A DNA stretch of 12,913 nucleotides from Candidatus Neomicrothrix sp. UBA2517 (GTDB lineage Bacteria; Actinomycetota; Acidimicrobiia; Acidimicrobiales; UBA8592): NCBI GenBank assembly GCA_002341185.1, contig DDNP01000023.1:11994-24906 (forward strand), written 5' to 3'. Below, one piece after another: positions 1 to 6,603 of this stretch. The first letter of the stretch is position 1, and each line of letters begins with the position of its first letter. The position numbers and the translations under genes were made by a program. The notes beneath the pieces are model-generated. The model ran no database searches and was not told the DNA's origin. It saw only the letters and a program-made list of their open reading frames with translations.

Positions 1-1178
1 ACATTGAGCCCATCATGTTTCAGGAACAAGAAGAGACATTCGATGAATGGACTTACATACCTGTAGATGATATTTCTTTACTTCCAGGATTTGATGATGA
101 TTGTTTTGAATGTCCTGATTGGGGTTGGGTAGAAACAGAAGATGGTGGTTGGGAATGGCATAGCCCTAGCGGAGATGTATTTACTTTAATTTATTCATAC
201 AATAACCCAGAAAATATATCACGTAGCCCTTGGGTGTGGGTACCAGACGATGTTGCAGAAATGGGGGGAGATCTTGATTTAGATGGGATTTCAGATTATC
301 AAGATCTGCCAGGTTGGATAGAAGATTGCCAAGACTGCCCTGACTGGGGTTGGGAACAAGAAGGTGATGGTGTTTTTGTTTGGCACGATCCTCGAGGCGT
401 AATTTATCGATTTTTGAGTGGTCAGGGTTGGATCCCAGTAGATAGGTTAGATTCTCCACTTGCAACAACATATGAAGATCTTCCCGGTTGGACTCAAGAA
501 TGTCATTGCGATGATCAGACCTGGGGATGGATTGATCTTAATAATGATGGAATTCTAGAGTGGCAAGCACCCGATGGAACTATTTGGGGTGAAGTCCAAG
601 GAATCTGGCTAAAACTAGATGATGAATTAGACCCGATTGAGAACTATGAGGATTCATATACTTGGGCTGGAGATCTTCCGGGCTGGTCCGATTCATGCTT
701 TGATATACCTAATCAAACAACAGAGCAGCCTACTCCTGAACCAACCCCTACACCTGTAACGACACCAACACCAGTTCCGACACCGACACCGACACCAGAT
801 ATTATCCCTACACCAACTCCGTTACCAGATTACGCTCCGGCATACATTAACACTGATCCGAGTTGCCAATCTCTGTATGTATCGTGGGAACCAGGAGGAG
901 GGTCACAACTTGAACCTGAACAGTGGCATATCAGGGTCGAAGTTGAGTCTGATCTCGGACTGGCAGTGGTTGAGAAAACATTCCCGACACCTATAGGGAA
1001 CTATCCCGCTAATCACACTTTTAGTTCAGTTGAGTTCTATCCGAATAACCCATCGTGGCCTAAGGGTACCGGCCCGAATGGGAACGCTATCGCCACAGTG
1101 ACAGTCAGTTACCAAGATGGCGGAATTCTTAGCTCACCATCCACGTTTCAGGGAATCCAACTGAACAACTGCAACTAG
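1..1178 (+). CDS. Tryptophan-rich repeat surface protein, 5'-partial
   Basis: The reading frame is open from base 3 through the window edge, so the gene begins upstream. The ATG at 15 has no Shine-Dalgarno sequence, and the codons around it (I-E-P-I, then W-T-Y-I-P-V-D-D) resemble the end of a further repeat unit. Numbering from that Met (387 aa), there are three imperfect repeats at residues 22-79, 97-143 and 155-203 and a cut-short fourth at 220-231. The shared pattern is LPG(W/F), then paired cysteines (C30/C33, C105/C108, C163/C165), (D)WGW, an acidic D/G turn, W-H/Q-x-P-x-G, and a closing G-x-W-I-P-V-D-like strand. A proline/threonine linker (232-271) leads to a C-terminal beta-rich domain (273-387) that looks fibronectin-III-like and has two cysteines. 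PT linkers are typical of secreted or surface proteins; no signal peptide can be seen because the N-terminus is missing. I do not recognise the repeat family and assign no function. A TTG-started reductase gene follows after 16 bp. Confidence 0.8.
   Translation, partial: IEPIMFQEQEETFDEWTYIPVDDISLLPGFDDDCFECPDWGWVETEDGGWEWHSPSGDVFTLIYSYNNPENISRSPWVWVPDDVAEMGGDLDLDGISDYQDLPGWIEDCQDCPDWGWEQEGDGVFVWHDPRGVIYRFLSGQGWIPVDRLDSPLATTYEDLPGWTQECHCDDQTWGWIDLNNDGILEWQAPDGTIWGEVQGIWLKLDDELDPIENYEDSYTWAGDLPGWSDSCFDIPNQTTEQPTPEPTPTPVTTPTPVPTPTPTPDIIPTPTPLPDYAPAYINTDPSCQSLYVSWEPGGGSQLEPEQWHIRVEVESDLGLAVVEKTFPTPIGNYPANHTFSSVEFYPNNPSWPKGTGPNGNAIATVTVSYQDGGILSSPSTFQGIQLNNCN
78..707 (+). repeat. LPGW/CxxC/WGW protein repeats (3 full, 1 partial)
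   Basis: Coding repeats inside the first gene: unit 1 at 78-251, unit 2 at 303-443, unit 3 at 477-623, and the head of unit 4 at 672-707. Each starts with a D-L-P-G-W-like motif, followed by one or two cysteines and W-G-W. The spacers between units differ in length. The DNA copies have diverged, so this is an old protein-level repeat rather than a recent tandem duplication. Confidence 0.75.
708..827 (+). repeat. Proline/threonine-rich linker coding repeat
   Basis: This stretch encodes alternating P-T-P-T/P-V-P units (residues 232-271 of the first gene) from near-repeats of cc(t/a/g)ac(a/t/g). It is a flexible, extended spacer of the kind that joins domains in secreted bacterial proteins. Length variation between strains would be expected. 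Confidence 0.8.
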
Positions 1179-1194
1179 TGAAAGGGAAAGTGTT

Positions 1195-2175
1195 TTGAAA
1201 AAAGTAATGGTTACAGGAGTAACAGGTTATATCGGTCAACATTGTGGCGCAGAACTCCTTCGTCAAGGATACGAAGTTATTGGAACGATGCGGTCAAAGG
1301 AAAAGGCCGAAGCAGTGCGTGAAGGAATAGCGAAAGTAGCGCCAATAGATAAGCTAACATTTGTTGAAGCGGACTTAACCAGCGACGAGAACTGGTCAGA
1401 GGCGATGGCGGGCTGTAAATACGTTCTTCATGTGGCGTCCCCATTTATCATTGGAGATCCAGAGGACGAGAATGAAATGATCTCTCCAGCCGTTGACGGA
1501 ACGCTGCGTGTACTATCAGCTGCGAAAGCAGTAGGTGTTGAACGCACTGTAGTCACATCTTCACTCGTTGCTATTATCGCTGGGAAGCTATCAGGTCATT
1601 ATGGAACAGACTCATGGTCTGATCCGGACGAAGAAATTGGAACCTATGCAAGGAGCAAAACATTAGCTGAACAAGCGGCATGGGAATTCGCGAAAGCAAA
1701 CGATATTGATCTTGTAGTAATTAATCCAGGGGGTGTTATGGGCCCAACATTGACTGGTCGAGTCGAAGGATTTAGCTTAACAATGATCTCTGACATCATT
1801 ACTGGAAAATATCCCCTCGTTCCTAATATCTGTATTGGATTTATTGATGTTCGAGACGTTGCCAAACTACATGTTGCCGCAATGACTGCTCAAGGAGCTG
1901 TCGGAAAACGCTTTATCGCATCATCAGACGAACCACTCCACTTCAAAGAAGTAACTGGCATACTAAAAAATGCAGGGTATAAGAAAGCATCCACTCGCCA
2001 AGCTCCCAAATTTCTCCTTAAGGTAATGAGCCTATTTGATGACCAAGTCAAAGGGTTGCTTCCTATGGTTGGTGAACGACAAACAGTTGCAAATCAAGAG
2101 ACCTATGAGATTCTCGGATGGGAACCTACGCCGATGAACCAATCGCTTATCGAAACAGCTGAATCAATCTCATAG
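1195..2175 (+). CDS. NAD(P)-dependent epimerase/dihydroflavonol-4-reductase-like reductase
   Basis: A 326-aa extended short-chain dehydrogenase of the dihydroflavonol-4-reductase/cinnamoyl-CoA-reductase group, expected to reduce a carbonyl on a small molecule with NAD(P)H in the cytoplasm. The Rossmann motif G-V-T-G-Y-I-G is at residues 8-14, the acidic D-L-T after beta-3 at 60-62, and the group-typical H-V-A-S-P-F at 79-84. The catalytic Ser (S122/S123) and Y151-x3-K155 are present. The start is TTG at 1195: an AAGGGA sits 7 nt upstream, and the Rossmann strand begins straight after it. The gene lies 16 bp behind the repeat-protein gene and converges on the methyltransferase with 5 bp between stops. 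The substrate cannot be read from the sequence. Confidence 0.9.
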   Translation: MKKVMVTGVTGYIGQHCGAELLRQGYEVIGTMRSKEKAEAVREGIAKVAPIDKLTFVEADLTSDENWSEAMAGCKYVLHVASPFIIGDPEDENEMISPAVDGTLRVLSAAKAVGVERTVVTSSLVAIIAGKLSGHYGTDSWSDPDEEIGTYARSKTLAEQAAWEFAKANDIDLVVINPGGVMGPTLTGRVEGFSLTMISDIITGKYPLVPNICIGFIDVRDVAKLHVAAMTAQGAVGKRFIASSDEPLHFKEVTGILKNAGYKKASTRQAPKFLLKVMSLFDDQVKGLLPMVGERQTVANQETYEILGWEPTPMNQSLIETAESIS

Positions 2176-2180
2176 AACCA

Positions 2181-2990
2181 TTACTGTTTAGCTAAAACAA
2201 AACTCACGACACTATGTGGCGTGTCCAAATCACTCGACCCGAACTCCTTGAGTAATATTTGGTCAAGTTCTTGATCAAAGGCAAGGGCCTTTTCTGATGA
2301 GAGTGAAACAATTCCGGCACTCGCTTGGATTCTCTTACGCCACGAAATTCTTGAATATGTTGTGTTATCAATAAAGTCAAACTCTCCTACGACCGTCAGC
2401 GCATGTTGAGTAAATGTTGATTTAAATAGCTCGTAATAATCATCTCTTGCTCGTATCCCACCCAATTTCCAATCAGGGTTATGAGATTCAATAAGTTCTT
2501 CGGTAACGCCAGGAACAGTTCCCTTTAAAGGGATCCAATCAAACCAACACACTGCTAATTTCCCATTTGGTTTTAGTAACCGAGCGCATTCACTAATCGT
2601 CTTTACTTGATCGAACCAATGCCAACACTGCCCAGCTGTTACAGCATCAAATGAAGATGTTGGTAATTCAGTATTCTCAGCTGGAGCTTGAAGCCAGGTG
2701 ATCTCCAGTTGTTCATCTTGTGCTAGTCGTGATGCTTCATGAAGCATGCGTTGATCAAGGTCTGCGCCCGTCACATAGCATCCTCTGCGAGCGAAGCCCC
2801 GAGCCAGAGTTCCAGTTCCACAACCAATGTCTAAAATAGTTTGACCGAATTCCCCCACTCCAAGCTTTTGTAACTCATCAAAAGTTGCATCGGGGAAGCC
2901 TTTTCGATGATTAGCGTAATCTTCGGCTGCCGATCCGAATCCGTCGCCCTGTATTGGACCTGAAGAGATATTCTCAACGAAATCATTCAT
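2181..2990 (-). CDS. Class I SAM-dependent methyltransferase (Methyltransf_11/UbiE type)
   Basis: A 269-aa cytosolic methyltransferase that transfers a methyl group from S-adenosylmethionine to an unknown acceptor. Motif I (I-L-D-I-G-C-G-T-G) is at residues 52-60, the acidic residue ending beta-2 is D77 (G-A-D-L), and the post-motif segment L-L-K-P-N-G-K-L-A is typical of the Methyltransf_11 family. The N-terminal A-x-D-Y-A-x-x-R segment is usual for the generic UbiE-like group. The start ATG has AGGA about 7 nt upstream on its strand. The gene is transcribed divergently from the helix-hairpin-helix gene across a 103-bp gap that holds an imperfect palindrome. The acceptor may be a product of the neighbouring redox enzymes, but this is inference. 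Confidence 0.9.
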   Translation of the reverse strand: MNDFVENISSGPIQGDGFGSAAEDYANHRKGFPDATFDELQKLGVGEFGQTILDIGCGTGTLARGFARRGCYVTGADLDQRMLHEASRLAQDEQLEITWLQAPAENTELPTSSFDAVTAGQCWHWFDQVKTISECARLLKPNGKLAVCWFDWIPLKGTVPGVTEELIESHNPDWKLGGIRARDDYYELFKSTFTQHALTVVGEFDFIDNTTYSRISWRKRIQASAGIVSLSSEKALAFDQELDQILLKEFGSSDLDTPHSVVSFVLAKQ

Positions 2991-3031
2991 ATAAGAATCC
3001 TACATAGATTGAGGCATTCTTAAAGCCGTAA

Positions 3032-3049
3032 CTAATGATCGTTGATTAG
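3032..3049. promoter_or_regulatory. Imperfect 18-nt palindrome in divergent gap (operator candidate)
   Basis: CTAATGATCGTTGATTAG pairs with its own reverse complement at 7 of 9 positions, including perfect CTAAT/ATTAG outer arms. It lies between the divergent methyltransferase and helix-hairpin-helix genes, where a repressor or activator could control both. No clear -35/-10 pair could be assigned around it. Confidence 0.3.
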
Positions 3050-3093
3050 GGAACGTCTTTCGTATCTAGTAAGTTTCCATTGGAGGAATTTAC

Positions 3094-3621
3094 ATGAAAG
3101 CACTTCTGAGAGGAATCGTATCAATGGCTTTCTCAACAATTGAAGATCAGAATACAAGGCAACGAATTCCGACAAAGCCAAGAAGTACACAATCTACATC
3201 GAGACCTGTTATCGTCCCTCCGTCACCAGTTCCAGCTAATGAGGTCTATAAACCATTATCATCTTCTGACCCAATTCCCTTTGGGGCTGTAACAAAAATT
3301 GAATCTGCCTTAGTACCCCAAAGTACATCCAGTTCAGAAACTACCCTTCTAACTGCTTCAACCGAGGGGGAAAACACCGCCGAAGATATCGATGTAGCGG
3401 ATTTAATTCCTGATAATCTGTCACTAATCAAGGGACTGAACCCCATAGCAATCATGGGTCTCAATAAAAAAGGAATTGTTACTTTCCTGCAGGTAGCTAA
3501 TCTCACTGATCAAGAAATAACGGATATTGAAGAAGACCTTGACCTTCCGGGTTGCTTCAATCGTTTCAGTTGGCGTTATCAATCACGTCAACTACATGAA
3601 GAAAATAACGAGATTTCTTAA
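3094..3621 (+). CDS. Helix-hairpin-helix domain protein with disordered N-terminus
   Basis: A 175-aa protein in two parts. Residues 1-100 are rich in Ser, Thr and Pro with no predicted fold. Residues 105-168 match the small helix-hairpin-helix module found at the ends of many bacterial proteins: L-S-L-I-K-G-L-N-P, then L-N-K-K-G-I-V-T-F-L-Q-V-A-N-L, then a helix ending in D-L-P-G and a W-x-x-Q segment. In that family the hairpin usually reads K-G-I-G-P; here it is K-G-L-N-P, so the DNA-binding glycine is altered and the module may serve protein-protein contacts instead. The start is clear, with GGAGGA 6 nt before the ATG. It is the first gene of the plus-strand run to 5786, 67 bp ahead of the SDR gene. 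No partner can be named. Confidence 0.75.
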   Translation: MKALLRGIVSMAFSTIEDQNTRQRIPTKPRSTQSTSRPVIVPPSPVPANEVYKPLSSSDPIPFGAVTKIESALVPQSTSSSETTLLTASTEGENTAEDIDVADLIPDNLSLIKGLNPIAIMGLNKKGIVTFLQVANLTDQEITDIEEDLDLPGCFNRFSWRYQSRQLHEENNEIS

Positions 3622-3688
3622 AACATCTTTCAGGGAAATTTGATTCATCCCAAGATTTCAAGTTGAATTTTCATCACTAAGGGGTGAC

Positions 3689-4441
3689 ATGAATACGAGA
3701 TACAGGCTTGATGAAAAAGTAGCTGTAGTTACAGGTTGTGCAAGTGGTGTAGGTGAATCAGTTGCTAAATTATTTTCAGAACTAGGAGCTAAAGTCCTCG
3801 CGGTAGATGTGAATGGTGATGGTCTTGCAACTGCCATGGACAGGATAGACAACGTTGCTTGTCTCAGCATTGATGTCACCGCTAATGGAGCGGAAGAGGA
3901 AATTGTCAATGCTGCATTAGAACACTTCGACCAGATTGATATTGTCATCAACAATGCTGGTCGAGTGATTTATGCAGAAATTGATGAGCTAACAGATGAA
4001 ATTTGGGATATGCACCTTAACGTGAATGTGACTGCTGCGATGCGTATTTGTCGCAGCGCTGCATCAGAATTGCGTAAACGTCCATTTGGAAGAATTGTTA
4101 ATATTGGCTCAGCAGTCACAATGCGCTCATCCCCTGGTTTAGCAGCATATACGGCTAGCAAAAATGCCTTGGAGGGACTGACAAGGGTTCTCTCACAAGA
4201 ACTTCTGCCAGATATCACGGTTAATTGTATTCACCCTGGGAATATTTTGAGTGGTATGACTATTCCTCTTATGGAAAAAGATCCGTCACTCAAAGAAAGA
4301 TATGAAAACTTTAGCCCAATGGGTCGTCAGGCACTTCCTGAAGATATTTCACATGCCGCGCTTTTCTTATGCTTGGAGGCAAGCAGTTACATTAATGGGA
4401 TAGGGCTAAATGTTGATGGAGGCTATGTTGCTTCCGGATAA
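3689..4441 (+). CDS. Short-chain dehydrogenase/reductase (classical SDR)
   Basis: A complete 250-aa classical SDR that oxidises an alcohol or reduces a ketone with a nicotinamide cofactor. The cofactor motif T-G-C-A-S-G-V-G is at residues 15-22. D40 at the end of beta-2 favours NAD(H) over NADP(H). N-N-A-G is at 88-91, and the catalytic tetrad N112, S141, Y154 and K158 is intact. The C-terminal G-I-G-L-N-V-D-G-G-Y is standard. AAGGGG lies a few bases before the ATG. It belongs to the co-directional run 3094-5786, with 59-62 bp to the ABM-domain gene and a short hairpin (arms 4465-4470 and 4482-4487) in between. The substrate is unknown. Confidence 0.93.
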   Translation: MNTRYRLDEKVAVVTGCASGVGESVAKLFSELGAKVLAVDVNGDGLATAMDRIDNVACLSIDVTANGAEEEIVNAALEHFDQIDIVINNAGRVIYAEIDELTDEIWDMHLNVNVTAAMRICRSAASELRKRPFGRIVNIGSAVTMRSSPGLAAYTASKNALEGLTRVLSQELLPDITVNCIHPGNILSGMTIPLMEKDPSLKERYENFSPMGRQALPEDISHAALFLCLEASSYINGIGLNVDGGYVASG

Positions 4442-4503
4442 GTTGTAATTATCAGATTTAAGGACTTGAACTACTACCAGTTTCAAGAATTAAGGAGAGA
4501 GTG

Positions 4504-4794
4504 ATGACACACACATCTATGGCACGTTTCCCGTGCAAAGAAGGGGTAGGAGAAATGCTACTTCCTGCGGTGCTCGAAGGACTGAGTGATACTCGGGCTT
4601 TCGAAGGAAATATAAGTATTAATACCTTTGTAGATCAAGATAACCCTGATCTAATCATCCTTTGGGAAAAGTGGGAAACCAGAGAAAATTATGAATCATA
4701 TCTTGCGTGGCGAACAGAAACCGGAATGTTTGAAGGCCTTGAGCCTTTTCTAACTGGGCCTCCGGAATTCATCCATCTTGAAGCAAAGGATTAG
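4504..4794 (+). CDS. Antibiotic biosynthesis monooxygenase (ABM) domain protein
   Basis: A 96-aa single-domain protein of the ABM/dimeric alpha-beta-barrel superfamily. Members act as cofactor-free monooxygenases on quinol-like compounds, or as haem or small-molecule binding proteins. The family pattern is visible: a first beta strand, helix (V-L-E-G-L), T-R-A-F-E-G-N at 30-36, acidic loop D-Q-D-N-P-D, and L-W-E-K-W-E-T-R-E-N-Y at 53-63. GTG at 4501 also opens the frame, but AGGAG at 4493-4497 is 3 nt from that GTG and 6 nt from the ATG at 4504, so ATG is preferred. The context with an SDR, a cupin and nearby SnoaL proteins fits small-molecule oxidation; the substrate is unknown. Confidence 0.8.
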   Translation: MTHTSMARFPCKEGVGEMLLPAVLEGLSDTRAFEGNISINTFVDQDNPDLIILWEKWETRENYESYLAWRTETGMFEGLEPFLTGPPEFIHLEAKD

Positions 4795-4834
4795 CCATAT
4801 CATTGATTCCACAAACTTTAAAGGAACCAATGTA

Positions 4835-4858
4835 TTTACAGGTGCCTTTACAGGTGGC
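4835..4858 (+). repeat. Tandem 12-bp direct repeat
   Basis: TTTACAGGTGCC at 4835-4846 is followed at once by TTTACAGGTGGC at 4847-4858, 11 of 12 bases identical. It lies in the 115-bp gap between the ABM gene and the 119-aa gene. It could be a two-site operator, or part of a very short reading frame starting at the ATG at 4830. Confidence 0.7.
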
Positions 4859-4909
4859 ATTATAACTTTAGACATGGGGAAGTGTTTATCAAGAAAATAA
4901 GAGGCAAAT

Positions 4910-5269
4910 ATGAAACTTAGTTTGTTTTTAAAAGACACCCACATGACAGTTATAGAGAAGTTAAAGGAAAAGCATTCCGGCACTTCAGATGAAGACATTA
5001 TTAAGAAATGTGTGAAGTCTGCTATCGAGTTGGAAGATGATGATTTGATTTTTGGATCAGCGAGAGAACAGTGCGGGGGAGGCTGCTTTGCTTCTGAACC
5101 ACAATTTGAAGTTGTGTTAGATGAGGATGATTTCACGAAATTAAAAAGTATCTATCAGAACCAAAGTTACGAATTTGAAGAATATGACAGCGAAGAGGAA
5201 GAAATCAGTAAAACGATCAGGTGTATTCTCAATTTTGTTGATTATCAACCTGATGCACTATCTCTTTAA
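4910..5269 (+). CDS. Acidic 119-aa protein of unknown function, ribbon-helix-helix-like N-terminus
   Basis: I do not recognise a family. Residues 2-8 look like a beta strand (K-L-S-L-F-L-K), followed by helix 10-22, a G-T-S turn and helix 26-40. That is the order of a ribbon-helix-helix (CopG/Arc-like) DNA-binding fold, so it may be a small regulator. Against this, the protein is strongly acidic, with runs of Asp/Glu at 42-45, 70-73 and 94-99. A C-G-G-G-C motif (C55/C59) in the middle could bind a metal or sense redox. GAGG lies 5 nt before the ATG, and codon use resembles the neighbours. It sits between the ABM and cupin genes in the same direction. The existence of the gene is well supported; the function is not. 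Confidence 0.65.
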   Translation: MKLSLFLKDTHMTVIEKLKEKHSGTSDEDIIKKCVKSAIELEDDDLIFGSAREQCGGGCFASEPQFEVVLDEDDFTKLKSIYQNQSYEFEEYDSEEEEISKTIRCILNFVDYQPDALSL

Positions 5270-5291
5270 TTAAAGGTATTTTGTAATCTCT

Positions 5292-5786
5292 TTGAGTCTG
5301 TCTTATCTTGAGGAGATGGCAGAAGAAATTAATTATCAAAATCCGGAACATATTGAAACTGAGTTAGCTAAACGAGGGCATATCGTAACTTCTTGGGAAA
5401 AGATTGGTCAAGTGACTCTTGAAGCAACAGGCGTGGAAACAAGTTCGTATCGAATAGGGTTACCGTCGCTTGATTCGTCACCAACTGTTTTCAAAGCGTA
5501 CTTTCCTCCTAATTGCAGAATTGAAGCTCACACCCACGCCTGTGATTATTCAGAAATTATTTTAGAAGGTACTCAAAAGGTTAGTGGTAAGTGGCTATAT
5601 CCCGGCGATATTCGTGTAGGTCTCGCAAATAGAGGGTATGGCCCATTAATAGCTGGACCGGAAGGGGTTACTGTATTAGTTATATTTGCAGACGGGCATT
5701 GGCCCGCTGTCACAATCGGTAAAGGCGATGGTAGCACCTTAGGCAAAACGGAGTTGTTAGATCGTTTTAGTGCTGCAACCGAATAA
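5292..5786 (+). CDS. Cupin-domain protein
   Basis: A 164-aa single-domain cupin (RmlC-like beta barrel). Cupin motif 1 is clear: H80-T-H82 followed by Y-S-E-I-I (E88) and L-E-G-T. The region for motif 2 reads R-G-Y-G-P-L-I-A-G-P-E-G, without the usual histidine. That pattern occurs in ChrR-like cupins but leaves only H80, H82 and E88 as obvious metal ligands. It may be a metal-dependent dioxygenase, an isomerase or a sensor. The start is uncertain: TTG at 5292 lacks a well-placed ribosome site, while ATG at 5316 has GAGGAG touching the start codon. It is the last gene of the 3094-5786 run, followed by a hairpin at 5824-5859. Confidence 0.8.
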   Translation: MSLSYLEEMAEEINYQNPEHIETELAKRGHIVTSWEKIGQVTLEATGVETSSYRIGLPSLDSSPTVFKAYFPPNCRIEAHTHACDYSEIILEGTQKVSGKWLYPGDIRVGLANRGYGPLIAGPEGVTVLVIFADGHWPAVTIGKGDGSTLGKTELLDRFSAATE

Positions 5787-5823
5787 GCATTGTCCAAAGC
5801 AAATGCTTAACGGAAAATGAACC

Positions 5824-5859
5824 GAGGGAGCCTTAAGTACTCCGCCCTAAGACTCCCTC
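5824..5859. terminator. Hairpin terminator candidate between convergent genes
   Basis: Left arm GAGGGAGCCTTA (5824-5835) and right arm TAAGACTCCCTC (5848-5859) form a 12-bp stem with one mismatch around a 12-nt loop. It lies 37 bp after the cupin stop and about 110 bp from the stop of the opposing SnoaL gene, so it could end transcription from both sides. The following T-run is weak on both strands (cattta, ttcattttcc). Confidence 0.5.
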
Positions 5860-5971
5860 ATTTACCCCTATACAAACAAGCGTTTATTAACACTTTTTTC
5901 TATAGGATCCAAAATTTATCACAGAAACGATTAGAAGGTGAAGCTTATGAAATGAGGCAATATGCAAACAA

Positions 5972-6415
5972 TTAAGAGTTTGGATATCGGACTTCACGAT
6001 TGCCTGAACTCCAAATTAAATCTATTTTTCGTTTAGCAATCCTCCACCCAGAATCGGTTAGGGTGAGTTGGTCTGTGTATTTGCCACCCATTTCAAAATG
6101 AGGTCCGCCGGTTGCGCTATCGCGTGTCATATGAACTCGGAAATAGCATCCTGCTACGGCGGTTCCATCATTGATACGTGCCCAATGATTCCCGTTCATG
6201 TGTTGCACACTGTCTAAAGGATTTAATGCTTCTACGCAAAGTTTTTTCAGTGATGCTAAACCCTCTCCTATTCCAGCTACCCCATAATCAGCTTGAATCT
6301 CTTCTAGGAAAATATCGTCAAAATATTCGTATTTCCCATGATCCATAGCTAACGAGTAAGCATTTTGAAGATCTCGTATTTGTTGTTTCCAGATAGTTAT
6401 TTTTTCATCATTCAT
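5972..6415 (-). CDS. SnoaL-like (NTF2-fold) protein A
   Basis: A 147-aa SnoaL-like protein with the cone-shaped NTF2 fold. Relatives include polyketide cyclases, dehydratases and ring-hydroxylating dioxygenase small subunits, so a role on a small hydrophobic substrate is likely. Seen here: an N-terminal helix I-R-D-L-Q-N-A-Y-S, a mid-domain H-W-A-R, the strand A-V-A-G-C-Y-F-R-V, and the C-terminal G-G-K-Y-T-D-Q-L plus G-W-R-I-A-K-R-K-I-D signature. The frame continues to an ATG at 6472, but those 19 residues are hydrophobic and outside the fold, so the ATG at 6415 is chosen. Neither has a clear Shine-Dalgarno, so the start is uncertain. Its C-terminal half resembles the SnoaL protein at 8009-8443, suggesting paralogues. 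Confidence 0.82.
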   Translation of the reverse strand: MNDEKITIWKQQIRDLQNAYSLAMDHGKYEYFDDIFLEEIQADYGVAGIGEGLASLKKLCVEALNPLDSVQHMNGNHWARINDGTAVAGCYFRVHMTRDSATGGPHFEMGGKYTDQLTLTDSGWRIAKRKIDLIWSSGNREVRYPNS

Positions 6416-6537
6416 AAAATAAGAGTAAATAACTAGAAGAGGACACGCAATATAGAACCCCTTTTTATCCATACATATGGATGTGAATCAAAAACCATCT
6501 CGGTGGGTCAGTGAAACTAACTGTATAAATTTCCCCT

Positions 6538-6553
6538 ACCTAGTTAGATAGGT
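6538..6553. promoter_or_regulatory. Short inverted repeat in SnoaL A/TauD divergent gap
   Basis: ACCTA (6538-6542) and TAGGT (6549-6553) flank a 6-nt spacer. A second pair, CTAACT (6517-6522) and AGTTAG (6542-6547), overlaps it, with a -10-like TATAAAT between. The position, in the only control region of two divergent genes, suits an operator, but the arms are short. Confidence 0.22.
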
Positions 6554-6603
6554 GTTGGCGTGCTTTCCTTTACTTGAAAGAAAATTAATGGGAGAGTTTA
6601 ATA

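Noticed and set aside
4777..4899. Plus-strand frame through the ABM stop ending at 4899, protein-like (includes G-T-N-V-F-T-G-A-F-T-G-G)
   Set aside because: No ATG or ribosome site, and it overlaps the ABM gene in another frame. The apparent T-G-A-F-T-G pattern follows from the 12-bp tandem repeat.
4750..5136. 128-aa minus-strand frame antisense to the ABM end and the acidic gene
   Set aside because: Ser-rich shadow of acidic plus-strand codons; it overlaps two better-supported genes.
6416..6472. 19-residue extension of SnoaL A up to an ATG at 6472
   Set aside because: Hydrophobic and outside the SnoaL fold, with no Shine-Dalgarno. It could still be right, since the internal ATG also lacks one.
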